From Zantedeschia hybrid cultivar (lineage: Eukaryota > Streptophyta > Magnoliopsida > Alismatales > Araceae): 64,000 bases of DNA. Under the pieces are notes generated by a model. That model was not told the DNA's origin, did no database searches, and saw only the letters and a program-made list of their open reading frames with translations. The stretch lies in contig JARZZO010000014.1 in NCBI GenBank assembly GCA_030544215.1, positions 39,213,734-39,277,733 of the forward strand. The letters run 5' to 3'. Below are positions 23,820 to 35,377 of this stretch, piece by piece. How positions within the stretch are numbered: position 1 is the first letter of the stretch; the number at the start of each line of letters is the position of its first letter. Position numbers and translations under genes: made by a program.

Positions 23820-25730
23820 TTAGTGTGGATCACTCAGTTCTATGGATTCAGGTGATGTATTTTGAAGATTTTCAATGAATGGTTTCAACCGTTGACCATT
23901 AACGGTGAAAGTGTTCCCACTCTTGGGATTCAGAATTTTAACAGCTCCATGATCGAAGGATTTAACGACCACGAATGGTCCATCCCATCTGGATTTCAGT
24001 TTTCCAGGAAATAGGCGAAGCCTAGAGTTAAATAGCCAAATTTTCTGATTTGGAAGAAAGCATTTTCTCACAATATGTTTATCATAAAAAGCTTTAGTTT
24101 TGGCTTTATAAATCTTTGAATTTTCATAAGCCTCATTGCGCAACTCTTCTAGCTCACTAAGTTGTAAGGTTCGGTGGGAACCAGCTTGGGCTAGGTCCAG
24201 AGTGACTTGTTTGATGGCCCAATAAGCCCTATGTTCCAATTCCACCGGAAGGTGGCACACTTTTCCAAAAACCAGGCGATAAGGAGACATACCAATAGGA
24301 GTTTTGTAAGCGGTCCGATAGGCCCATAAAGCATCATCCAATCTTTCAGACCAATCTTTTCTATCGGGCCTAACGGACTTTTGCAGAATATTCTTAATCT
24401 CTCTATTGGAAACTTCCACTTGGCCACTGGTTTGGGGATGATAAGGGGTAGCTACTTTGTGATTAATCCTATATTTCTTAAGCAAAGTTCGAAACTGGTA
24501 ATTCGTGAAATGCGTTCCCCCATCACTTATGATAGCTTTAGGCCACCCGAACCGAGAAAAGATATTCTTTTGAACGAATTTAATGACCACTTTATGATCA
24601 TTGGTTCGGGTGGCTACTGTTTCAATCCAGTTAGAGACATAATCCACCACTACCAGAATATATGTATGTCCAAAAGAGGGTGGAAAAGGTCCCATAAAGT
24701 CAATTCCCCAAACATCAAAGACTTCAACCACTAAGATTGGGTTGAGTGGCATCATATCCCTTTTCGCCATATTTCCTACAGCTTGACATCGGAGGCAAGT
24801 TTTGCTAAATTTATGGGCATCTTTGAAAAGTGTGGGCCAGTAAAAACCACTTTGTAGGACCTTGGCTGCAGTTTTCTTTCCTGAGAAATGGCCCCCACAA
24901 GCCAGATTATGACAGAAGTTGAGAACACTCTGTTGTTCTTCTTCAGAAACACATCGCCTAATAATTTGATCAGGACATAATTTGAATAATTTAGGATCCT
25001 CCCAGAAATAATACTTTTCCTGGGAAAAGAATTTTTCCTTCTCACTTTTAGTCCATCCTTCCGGAAGCTGATTAGTCACCTTGTAATTGACAATATGAGC
25101 ATACCAAGGTGCAACAGTGTGAGAAATGGCCAGTAGATGCTCATCAGGAAAGGAATCAATGATTGGTGTACTTTCGGAGATCGGAATTCGGGATAGGTGG
25201 TCAGCTACCACATTCTCAGAACCCTTCTTATCCCGAATTTCCAAATCAAATTCCCAAAAGAGTAAGATCCAGCTAATAAGCCTAGGCTTTGCATCCTTCT
25301 TGGTCAACAGGTATTTCAGAGCTGAGTGATCAGAATAGATTATGACTTTTGCCCCTAAAAGATAAGATCTGAATTTTTCTAAGGCAAAAACCACGGCTAA
25401 CAATTCCTTTTCAGTGGTGGTATAATTCATTTGAGCATCGGCAAGGGTGCGACTTGCATAATAGATCACCACGGGACACTTGTTGATTCTTTGTCCCAAA
25501 ACCGCACCGATAACATAATTAGAGGCATCGCACATGATTTCGAAAGGCAAAGACCAATCTGGAGATTGAAGAATCGGAGCTTTGGTCAAAGATTCCTTCA
25601 GAGAATTGAATGCCTTGATGCAAGATTCATCCATTTGGAAAGGGACATCCTTAGCTAGGAGAAGAGTTAGAGGCCGGGGCAATTTGAGAGAAATTGTGGA
25701 TAAACCGGCGATAGAAACCGGCATGGCCAA
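23820..25730 (-). pseudogene. Gypsy D RNase H and integrase (636 codons open)
   Basis: Long intact reading frame covering the end of RT, RNase H (CDASNYVIGAVLG, TEKELLAVVFALEKF, VADHLSRIP) and integrase. The integrase has the HHCC zinc region (HNLACGGHFSGKK... CLRCQAVGN), the catalytic core (WGIDFMGPFPPSFG, SDGGTHF, YHPQTSGQVEVSNREI) and the same C-terminus as C. It is cut off from RT by a one-base insertion near 25675 (CCGGGGCAA against CCGGGTAA in C). This segment is better preserved than the rest of D. Confidence 0.9.
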
Positions 25731-26862
25731 GGAATGAACGGATCTGTCTAACCGAGGTCGGAGGGGGAAGATTGGATATGAGATCGATCTTAGCTTTATC
25801 TACCTATATCCCCCTTTCAGACACAATGTGGCCTAGAACAATACCCTCTCGAACCATAAAATGGCTCTTTTCCTAGCTAAGTATCAGATTGGTGTCTTTG
25901 CATCTTGCTAGCACTTGGTTAAGATTTTCTAAGCAATTTTCAAAAGAATCCCCGAAGATTGAGAAATCATCCATGAAAACTTCGAGGAATTCTCCCACCA
26001 TATCGGAGAATATAGCCATCATGTACTGTTGAGATGTGGCTGGTGCGTTGCATAATCCAAATGACATCCTCCTAAAAGCAAACATGTCATAAGGGCACGT
26101 AAAGGTGGTCTTTTCTTGATCTTTCGGGTAAATAGCCACTTGATTGTACCCGGAGTACCCATCTAAGAAGCAAAAGTACTTATGGCCCGATAACTTTTCC
26201 AGAATCTAATCCATGAATGGGAGTGGAAAGTGATCCTTTTTAGTCATGAGATTCAGCTTTCGGTAATCAGTGCACACTCTCCATCCCGTGGTGAGCCTAG
26301 TGGATACCTCTTCTCCATGATCATTCTTGATAACTGTTAATCCAGATTTCTTGGGTACCACTTGGGTTGGGCTGACCCATTTACTGTCTGATATGGGGTA
26401 AATGATACCCGCATCCAGCCATTTCACCACTTCTTTCATATTGGGATTAAGCCGCCTTTGCATCTCCCGACTGGGCTTAGAATTCTCTTCCATATAGATA
26501 TGATGCATGCAAATGGACGGGCTAATTCCCTTTAAATCTGCCACCAACCATCCAATGGCACCCTTGTGGTCTTTGAGGACCTCAGTTAATTGGGCCTCCT
26601 GCGGTGATGTGAGATTTACCGCAATGATGACCGGGAGAGTTTGGTCCGGGCCCAAAAAGATATACTTGAGAGACTCAGGTAATGGTTTGAGTTCAAGCTC
26701 AGGAGGGTCCTCTAAGGATGGCAAAGCGGGCTCAGATTGTAAGGCTGGTAAAGGTTCAACCTTGGGCCAAGATGTTAATGGGCCAGGAGAGTCCTTTAAA
26801 GTATTGGCTTCCTCCAAAAGGTCATATGTGGACATCTCATTTTCTTCAACTAGATTATCCAA
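25731..26862 (-). pseudogene. Gypsy D reverse transcriptase
   Basis: RT from KWVSPTQVVPKKSG and WRVCTDYRKLN (26206-26862) through FRRMSFGLCNAPAT and the FMDDFSIFG catalytic box (25873-26139). Stops interrupt it: a Gln codon to TAG near 26206, Trp to TAG near 25873 and Glu to TAG near 25806. A further substitution changes the conserved RMPFG to RMSFG. The 9-bp shorter KEVVKW stretch compared with C is in frame. Confidence 0.88.
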
Positions 26863-28041
26863 GATATCAATGGTATGGCATTCTTCTTCATGATCTGGGT
26901 ATTAAGATGCTTTGAAGACATTAATCTTGACCTTTTGACCCCCAAATGAAATGTCCATTATGCCAGTTTCACAATTTCTATTAGCTTTGGCAGTGGCTAA
27001 GAATGGACGACCTAAGATGATCGGGGTGTGAATGAGTTCCTCAGGTAATGCCATATCCAGAATAAGAAAAACCACGGGAAAATAGCAATCATGAACCTTC
27101 ACAATAACATCCTCAATTAATCTCCGTGGAGTTTTCACAGACCTATCAGCCAACTGCAAGATGATGGGTGTGGGCTTTAATTCCCCAATATCAAATTTCT
27201 CATAAATGGCTGTTGGCAAGAGATTCACACTAGCACCTAAATCGAATAAAGCTCTATCAAATGTAACTCCGGCTAAGTCACATGAAATTAGAGGTGCTCC
27301 AGGATCCTTTAACTTCTTGGGTAAATGATTCATCACAATCGCACTTACATCTTCTGAAAGCCGAACCTCTTCGGGTGCCATTCTAGATTCTCTTCGTGGA
27401 GTACATATTTCCTTGAGAAACTTAGCATAAGCTGGCACATGCTTGATGGCATCGAAGAGTGGAATATTAATTTGGACTTGTTTGAATAAATCCAACAACT
27501 CCTCATCCTGGGCCAGTTTCTTCCTGGCATTGGGCTTAGCTAACAAGGCATTAGGAAATGGCACCCTAGGTTGATAAGAACTTGGGCCTTCATCTATCTT
27601 CCCTTTTTCTTTCGGGTCCTTCTCCAACTTTTCCATGTTGGGTTCAACTTCACTCTCACTTTCAATTTCCTGAGGCCCATCAGTGGAACCTTTGGCTAAC
27701 TCTCCATTTGCATGTGGTTTTTCTAAACTTCTCCCACTCCTAAGGGCTGAAATGGCTTTAGCATTCTCAAATTGCGGCCCATTAGGTTGTGGTAATGGGC
27801 CAGGCTGAGGTAAAAGGTCCGATTGCTGTGGAAAACCCGGAGGTTGATTCCTTGGATTGACAATGGGTTTACTAGGAAGTTGACCCACTTCTCTTCTCAT
27901 CGTAGCCTCAGCTAGTTGGCCCATTTGACTTTCCAACTTAGTAATGGATTGTTGCTGGGTCAAAATCAGTTGTTGGAGTTGAGTGAATTTGTCATCAAAG
28001 TTGGGCTGAGGGGGTTGTTGGTAAGTGGGTGGAGGATGGTA
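26863..28041 (-). pseudogene. Gypsy D gag C-terminus and protease
   Basis: Frame open from a CAA-to-TAA stop near 28042 to a second CAA-to-TAA stop near 26902. It contains the Gln/Pro-rich tail of gag, a charged linker, and the aspartic protease with active-site variant LFDLGAS and ILGRPFLATA. It matches C almost residue for residue. The protease would normally cleave the gag-pol precursor. Confidence 0.88.
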
Positions 28042-29447
28042 TTAGGTTGGCTGTCCTGATTGGAATGATTGGGTTGGTTGTCTAGATTGGAATGAATGGT
28101 AGTGGGCCGGTTGACCTGATTGGAATGATTGATAATGGGCCGGTTGACCTGATTGATACTGGGCTGGTTGAGAAAACTGGACTTGAGATCCCCTAGCCTG
28201 AACATTTCCATAGAAATTAGATTGCTGTTGAAATGAATTATGTGGCTTTTTGGCTTGATGCATGGGAGGATTGGACATTGGTAGTGGGGCCTGCTGATTC
28301 TTCCAAGAGAAATTAGGGTGGTTTCTCCAACCAAAATTGTAAGTATTTAAGAATGGATCATTATTGGGCCTGGAGAATCCTTGGGCAGCCTGAACTTGTT
28401 CTTGAATGAATGGTGGAAGTTGGGCTGCAGTTGGACATTCATTCACTTGATGGGTTGGACTTGCGCATAAGGCACATATGTCATGATTAACAGAAGATGG
28501 GCCTTCATATGGACTAGATTGTGTTGGGTAAGTAGGCTCTTGCTTGTTTAAGGCCAAGAGTTGGTCTAGTTTCTTGGCCCAGATGTCTACCTTATCCAAT
28601 TTCTGATTAATCAGATTTATGTCCATTCTGGATTCGAGCTCTCCACGGGCCTTGAGTTCGTACATTCCAATCCGTTTAGATGGCCCAACAGACCTCTCAT
28701 AAGATGATAATGAGGCATGATTGATGGAATTTTCACTTAACATCTCAAACAGATCATAGGCCTCATCTTCATTTTTTATCATAAATGCCCCTCTACATGA
28801 GGCATCCACCATCTGTCTGAACTGTTCAGACAATCCTTCATAGAATGCTTGGACAATTTGCCATTTTGAAAGCCCATGATGAGGGCATTTCCTAAGCAAT
28901 TCTTTCAATCTTTCCCAAGATTCGTGGATCAATTCCCCAGGAGTTTGGGTAAAACTCGTGATGGCCCTTCTCATGGTATTGGTATGCCCTATGGGATAGA
29001 ACATCTTGAGAAATTCTTTCTGCATTTCTTCTATGTCCTAATGGGCCTTCCTATAGTTCCCAACCAATATTTAGCCATGTCTTTTAATGAAACGGGAAAT
29101 AAGGTCAACTTAAGGCCATCATCGGTGAAATTCTGGATCTTCACCGTGGAACAGATTTCTAGAAATTCATCCAGATGCTTATAAGGATCTTCATTAGTAT
29201 TCCCATAAAAGGATGGGTGCTTCTGAATGGTACTGGATTTAATTTCATATTGATTGGCTGGATTATGAGGAAGATGAATACAGGATGAAGGTTGATATCG
29301 ATTTGGAATGAAATAGTCCTTCATTTGCTTTGGTGGGTCCTGATTATTAGCCATTTGATCTTGTGGTGGATTTCTTTGATGTAGGATTCTTTCTATTTCA
29401 GCAAGTAGTCCTAGAAGGTTAGAGTTTTGAGATCTCCTACCTTGCAT
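28042..29447 (-). pseudogene. Gypsy D gag
   Basis: Starts with the same MQGRRSQN as C at 29447. A one-base deletion near 29031 (CTTCTATG against CTTCCCATG in C) breaks the frame just before MQKEFLKMFYP. The CCHC knuckle CALCASPTHQVNEC is intact. Before the stop near 28042 it has extra tandem copies of an SFQSGQPAHYHSFQSG-like repeat (about 28045-28160) not present in C. Confidence 0.88.
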
Positions 29448-30368
29448 ACACTAGGACTAATAGAGAGAGGATGGATTTGAATTTTTTTTTTCTATTTTTT
29501 TTTTTTTTTTTAATATGCAAATAATTTTGTCAAACAAATTATCCTAATGATCTAATGTTAACCTAGACTCTCTATGTGAATTTTCTTACAAGGTGAATGG
29601 AGTCCACCTCAAGTCACAACCACAATCAATCAACGGCCAGGTAAGAGGTGGGGTAGTGGGAGGCTCCCCCTACTTTCGTAGGGACCTAATTAGAGAACCA
29701 CTTTCCCGCTTAGGCGTTTGCCTTTTTAACCTCTAGCCTAGACACCGTTACCAAAAATGGAGGCAACCCGAAATTTAAACCACTCACGGTGTAAACCCTA
29801 GATTCTCTTTCGACTTGCTTTTAATTGGATTAGGAAATGCCAATGCAAGGAAGGTGATTTGTGGGCTAAGGAAGGGTGATCAAATCCCTACCTTATGTAG
29901 TTAAAGTTGTTGCCCTTAAAGTCTTTTTGAATGCAATACAAGGCAATAAGCAAATCAATACAGGGTGTGTTGATGCAATCATGAATGACTTGCTAAAATT
30001 GAAACATGTACCTTTCCTCCGCAATCTTCAACAATTTATGGAAATAACTGTGTAAGGAAACTAGCTCATATTTTCCTAGAATGATGAATGCCTAGTATGG
30101 AAGGTTTCTAATCTTGGAGATGAAATTTTTTTAACTTGGGATGTTCTTCTTTTGTTTCTTTTTTAGTTAATGGAAACCTATCTAAACTAGAAACTACAAA
30201 AATGGAAACTAACTAAAGTAAGGAAATTGAAACATAAAAAGTTTGAACACACTCACCATGATTTCGCTTTCCCCTTTTTTTTTTTTTTCAATATACCTGC
30301 AAAAATAAGATTAGCTAAAGATTAATTACACTAAATCCAAGATAATCAATCAAAATTAAAAATCTAAC
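29448..30368 (-). other. Gypsy D 5' leader
   Basis: Noncoding; T-rich runs at 29487-29512 and near 30275-30289. It has a segment at about 29795-29960 that is absent from C's leader. No gene seen. Confidence 0.72.
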
Positions 30369-30386
30369 TCCCCGGCAACGGCGCCA
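30369..30386 (-). other. Primer binding site, gypsy D
   Basis: The minus strand reads TGGCGCCGTTGCCGGGGA, an 18-nt match to the 3' end of plant tRNA-Asp, 5 bp from the 5' LTR. Confidence 0.93.
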
Positions 30387-30391
30387 AAAAT

Positions 30392-32427
30392 TGATCGTTC
30401 CGAATTGTGCGTCGTTAAACACTCATAAGAACGTTCAATCTAAATTTATTCGGCTCATTTAAATTCAATTCTAAAAATTAATAATGGTGAGTCTGAGTCG
30501 ATCCACAGGGAATTAAGATTTTAATTTCGAAAACCTTAGATTTTAATTATCTAAAAAAAAACTGAGAATTTGAATTGATTAATTAACTACCTAATTAAGT
30601 TAAACTAAATTTACGAATTTAACTAACCTAATTTTTTAAAAACACAAATATAACCACCTTTAAAATTGAGAAGAGAGAGAGATTAACAAAATATTATAAA
30701 AATAACATAACTTCTATGTTAAACTAAACAAGTTTTATGCAACAAGAATTAATTAAACACTAACAACTTAACTTAACTAAACTAAATTAAACTAAAGCAA
30801 AGTAAAATATGCTATTAATAAAACAAATTGCCACAGAGCGGTGGAAGTAGGAAGGAGGCAAGTGCGGCTGTGCTTGGAGGAGGTGCTTGGAGGAGCTTCT
30901 GGTTGGCATGTAGACGTGCAGCTGCTGGTGCATGGGCTTCACCGCGTGGAGAGGCTGGCTACGTAGGGATGCAGCGCATGCAGGCTTGCTGGAGCCGCGG
31001 ACTGGTGAGTGGAGGATGCGGTTGCTGCTGACGCTGGATGCTTGAGCTTGGAGGGACGTGCCTGCACGCATGCAGGCGTGCATGCGTTGGAAGCGCGTGG
31101 AGGTCGGCGGCTTCACCGGACATTGCCGCATATGGGAGCAGCTGCTGGTGTGTCGGGTGCAGTGCATGGGGGGGCCGGTTGCTGGTGGAGGTGTTGCCAC
31201 TGGTGCTCAGAGGAGGTGCTGGCTTGCATGCGTGGAGAAGGGCTTCACCAAGCGTGCATGCACGCGCGTGGAGCTGGAGGATGCTAGAGGCCGGCGGTTG
31301 GTGCAGGCTTCACCGAGCATGCGCGTGGGCGGCACGTGCAGGATGCTGGCTGGTACTTGGACCTGCATGCATGCGCTGGAGCTCGGGCGTTGCTAGAGGA
31401 GATGCTGGCTAGTGGAGCTGTTGGCCGGGTGGGGGAGAGATCGAGAGAGAGAACAGAGGGAGAGAAAGAGAGAAACCGAGAGAAACAGAGAGGGAGGACG
31501 AGAGAAACTGGAGAGAGGCAGAGAGAGAGAGGGAGTTTACGGGTGAAGGAGAGAGGTAGAGAAGGAAGAAGGCTGCGGAGGGAGGAAGAGAAGAAGAAGG
31601 AGAATCCGAGAGAAAGCAAAGGAGAGAGGTGTGTGGGAGCCGGCGGCTGGTGGAAGGAGACGGAGAGGAGAGAGAACCGGAGAGAGGGAGAGAGGTTTAC
31701 AAGAGAGAAGAGAGAGAGAGGGTATGTGGGAGAGGTTGCTGGAAAACGGCCCGGCAGGAGGAATAGAAGAGAGATATATATAAGAAGAGGGAGTCGTGGG
31801 AAAGAGAGAGAGGGTTTAAAATGGAGAAAGGAAGGGATGCAGTTGGGAAATTGGAGAGAGGGAAGGAAATAGAGGGTTTTGGGAAACTCCAGAGAAAGAA
31901 GGAATCAGAGGGTCTTTTTAAAGAGCAGGGAAGGAAGGTGTCTTGTTTTAAAAAAAAGAAAGTGGACTTTAGGAAGACAGCTGGCCCTTCTTGGGTTCTT
32001 CTTGGCCATGGAATTAGGGAAACACTAGGGCCTCAAATGACGTTTTTATCCATGCTTTAATCTTTTGGACAAAATAACATCGAATTTATCAAAATTCGAA
32101 CCCTAGACCTCCGCCAAATTTTCGGAGACTGCACCAGTTGCACTGCATCATCGGCATGTCCTGTTCACATAAAATAAATATAAATTAGCACATTATCATA
32201 AAAATATCATTATATTTATTTATTTTGTTTTGATTTTGTCGAAAAACCGCAAATGCGCTATACTCCATTAATCACATGAAATGATGATGTTTTTAAGTCA
32301 GAATTTGCCGAAATTAGTACCGTTGGACTTGGTACGCAATTATCTATCATTTCATGCTATTTTACAGATAAAAACGTGAGTATGATGCGTATGATTGCCT
32401 TTAAATGATCAATTTAAAACTTTATCA
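30392..32427 (-). repeat. Gypsy D 5' LTR (2,036 bp)
   Basis: Pairs with 20607-22624, with scattered substitutions and small indels, more than between C's LTRs by eye. Candidate TATA on the minus strand at 31774-31783. Confidence 0.92.
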
Positions 32428-32432
32428 GTACA

Positions 32433-33489
32433 CATAGCCAAATCTTAAGAAGTCTTCGGTGAACGTGATGAAGTATGAGTAGCCACCTTTGGCTTAGGTG
32501 GACATAGGACCACATACGTCTGAATGTATTAGTTCCAGAATGTCCTTGGCACGTTCTCCATGTCCAGTAAATAGAGATCTTGCCATCTTTCCCGTAAGGC
32601 AGGATTCACATGTTGCAAATGATTCATAATCGAATGTTGTTCAATAACCATGCTTATGCAACTTTTGCAACATGCTTTCGCCAATGTGCCCAAGTCTACA
32701 ATGCCACATGTTGGCTTGGTTCACACGATTCTTGCTCTTCTTAAGAGCTTTATCAATTTGAAGATTGTAATAAGAAACATCTAATAGATATAGACCGTTG
32801 ACTAAAGATGTTGAAGCTATTGATTTATTACCATAATAAATCAAACAATTTCTATTCTCAATAGTCAACCTATATCCTATCTTGTCCAAACAAGATATTG
32901 ATATGATGTTCTTTATTATGCTAGGAATATAATAACAATCTTCTAATAGTAAGGCGTCTCCCGATGGAAGCCTGAGGTTTGCTGTCCCAACAGCAATCGC
33001 CGCAACTTTTGCGCCATTTCCTAGCCTCAATTCCACCTCGCCTTGTCTCAGCTTGCGCTTACTTGTCAGCATCTGTGCATCATCACAGATATGAGAAGCA
33101 CATCCGGTATCCAATACCCAAGATGTGGAATCTCTAACTGACAAGTTGATATCTATCATATAGATATCTGAAGCTTCAGACAGCTTCACTCTTCCATGAG
33201 CTTTATCGTTAAGGAACTCCTTGCAGTTCCTCTTCCAGTGACCATACTGCTTATAGTAGAAGCAATCACCCTTTACTACTCTTTTGTCTTTGTCCTTCGA
33301 TCTTTTATCGTTAGCTATCATCTCTACTTCAGGGGCATCCAATGCCGATTCAGCAGGAGGATCAGTTCCAGGGACAAAGTTATTGTGCTCAGATCTGAAG
33401 ACATTCTTCAGGTTTCTGAACCAATCCGAGTAGATCAGGTAAGTCAAAAGGGCATCAAGTATGCCACGGAGTGGGTTATTCGACGACAT
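32433..33489 (-). pseudogene. Copia B gag remnant, protease and pre-integrase domain
   Basis: Minus-strand frame from ATG 33489 (MSSNNPLRGILD). The gag start is followed directly, in frame, by sequence close to the nucleocapsid, so most of the capsid region is missing. The zinc knuckle reads CFYYKQYGHWKRNC: the second Cys of the expected CX2CX4HX4C is Tyr, consistent with one G-to-A change. The protease follows with WVLDTGCASHI (catalytic Asp present), then the gag-pre-integrase motif MWHCRLGHIGE. A stop ends the frame at 32641, just before gypsy D. It could not make a normal capsid. Confidence 0.87.
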
Positions 33490-34293
33490 AATTCCCTACA
33501 GGAGATAAGTAAAATCTATTTAGTAGATGTTCAATTATTAAAATTTAAAACTGAGATTTTAATTAGGGGTATCAAGGGGAAATTCAAATTTAGGTTCAAT
33601 GGGTCCAAAGGCTGAAGGGGTTCAGCCCCATGGCCGAGCCATGGCTCAGCCCCTGTTGAGCCATGGCTCAGGTCAGGGTGCAGCCTGGTCCAAGCACCCC
33701 TGGCCCGGCAAGGACTCGGTCCGGTTCAACCCTGGACCGGCCCTCGCCCACCCGAGCCCCTTCCCTGCAAACCCTAACTGAGGCCCTCTTTTGCAGGTTA
33801 AGGAGGCGGCTATCGGCGCCGCCGGCCCTGGCCGGCGATGCCTCCAGCGCCGGCGACGTGCCCGGCGCCGGCAGGGCCGCCGGCGGTGGCCAAACAAGTT
33901 GCCGGCCAAGCCCCTTCAAACCAAAAAAAAAAAATCTGATTTTTCATGATTTAAATCCAATTTGGGGCTCGATTTTGTAGCTCTTCAAGGCCACTCTAGC
34001 GCCGGCTATCATGCCCTGTAGGTAGTGGTGACTATCACCAAGAGATCCGGAGATCTAGACCGCCATCCCAACGCTTGGAAGGCATGTACGAAGCCGCCGA
34101 AAAGGCCCGGTTCATCATCTCATGAGGAACTCCGAAAACCCCAAAAATAATTTCGAAAATTACAGAATATTAATCAAATTAACCGTGTTCATCACATGAA
34201 CACAGATCCATCAATTAATCGAAGTTAAAGCATGGAATAATTCATGAAAAAATTAATTTAGGAGATCGAAACGGGACGAGAAACAGTGGAACC
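33490..34293 (-). other. Copia B 5' leader
   Basis: Untranslated leader between primer site and gag. It has two copies of the perfect palindrome core GAGCCATGGCTC (33636-33647, 33658-33669) and a very GC-rich stretch of GCCGGC/GGCGCC blocks (33780-33900). Small open frames here are composition artefacts. Confidence 0.7.
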
Positions 34294-34307
34294 TGGCTCT
34301 GATACCA
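34294..34307 (-). other. Primer binding site, copia B
   Basis: The minus strand reads TGGTATCAGAGCCA, the usual plant copia site complementary to initiator tRNA-Met. It lies one base from the LTR end. Confidence 0.92.
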
Positions 34308-34308
34308 C

Positions 34309-34945
34309 TGTTGGGTTTTCTCGGGTTTCTCCAGATCGCTCACGCAGCGGAAAATAAAATATTAAAATAGTGATCCGTTCCCGTTTTGCATAACTAAAGA
34401 TTACGATTATCGGATAATCGATTCTCACCGTGTGCGGATTGGAATCCGCAACCGTTCGGTTCTGTCGGTGCGACACCGCAAGCCGCGCAAGCGCCCGGCC
34501 TTTAGCGTAGTCCACGCGATCCTCCTCGCGACGGATATCCTCACGTTCCTCGTTCTTCGCAGCCCACAAGACCTCCGCCGGTCGCCGCAACGATCGCCGC
34601 AACGCGCGGACGATTTCCCGTCGAACGGGATTCGGAGAAGCGGCGGAGTAGATCTAGATCTGTCTGGACGCCAGAGAGAGAGAGAAACAGAGGAGGGGCC
34701 GCTAGGGTTAGCAGTAGCTTGGCTTGCTCAGCCCGTTCGCTATGTTTTATACTAACCGCGCGATTTTTCACAAAAACCCTCGATTTGTATAAAACCCACT
34801 TATTTATCCATCGCCTTGAGAATCATTTGGGTGTGACCCTCTAAACCCAAGTACCAGTCCAGTTAATGGCCCAACAAGCCCAGTGACTCATCACTAACTT
34901 TATTAATCAATTAATAACCCTTTATTATTAATTAATCAATCGAGT
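34309..34945 (-). repeat. Copia B 5' LTR, truncated
   Basis: Matches the first 640 bp of the LTR at 3130-4474, then stops near 34945 and passes directly into copia A LTR sequence. The outer part of about 900 bp is deleted. Confidence 0.85.
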
Positions 34946-34951
34946 TACCCG

Positions 34952-34994
<43 letters not shown>

Positions 34995-35377
34995 GGGCGC
35001 ACCTCTCATGGCCGGCCCCCTGGAGGATCTGCCCCGGCTCCCGAAAGGTCCACTTATCGTTCGACAGGAGTTTCCGAATCCGCATGTCACGACGGATTAT
35101 ATGCAGCCAGACGGGATCCGCGGATGCTATATCGAGCGAGGAGGCGAGGACGATCAATCGCGAGGAGAACTGCGTAGATACCGCTAGAGGCCAGACACTT
35201 GTGCAGCTTGCGACATCGCTCCGACAGAACCGAAGAACGAACGCAGATTTGAATCCACGCAAAGTAAATACGATTTGCCGCTTTAGGTTTTTGCTGATCG
35301 AAACGGGATGGATATGTTCTCGAATTATTTTTCCGCTGCGTTTTTTCGGATGGATTTCGACACTGCGAAACCCAACA
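34946..35377 (+). repeat. Copia A 3' LTR, second part
   Basis: Begins in a long (CT)n run (about 34954-34992). It continues with GGCCGGCCC and GACGG blocks matching the end of solo LTR L (49140-49517) and ends in CCCAACA at 35377. Together with 1969-3129 it rebuilds one LTR. The next bases are gypsy F coding sequence, so copia A sits in F's RT. Confidence 0.82.

Larger units (their letters stand above)
20607..32427 (-). mobile_element. Athila-like Ty3/gypsy element D, full length, reverse
   Basis: 11.8-kb minus-strand gypsy element with perfect target duplication GTACA (20602-20606, 32428-32432). It has the same gene order, tRNA-Asp primer site and 3' modules as element C. Its coding region is very close to C's, yet its LTRs are clearly diverged from C's LTRs. 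At least five nonsense codons and two frameshifts make it inactive. It disrupts the integrase of copia B. Confidence 0.93.
3130..34945 (-). mobile_element. Copia element B, reverse, carrying gypsy C and gypsy D
   Basis: This is a nearly complete Ty1/copia element on the minus strand. In element order it has a 5' LTR (34309 to about 34945, truncated), a Met-initiator-tRNA primer site (34294-34307), gag/protease (32433-33489), integrase-RT-RNase H (18257-20606), a polypurine tract (18246-18256) and a 3' LTR (3130-4474 plus 18030-18245). Two gypsy elements split it, C in the 3' LTR and D in the integrase. It sits inside the 3' LTR of copia A. Because the outer end of its 5' LTR is deleted, no target-site duplication can be checked. 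Stops, a 2-nt and a 14-nt deletion and a large gag deletion make it inactive. Confidence 0.88.

Noticed and set aside
34954..34992. Long CT run as a telomere- or centromere-type satellite
   Set aside because: It is a simple dinucleotide microsatellite inside the copia A LTR; solo LTR L has a shorter version at the same place.
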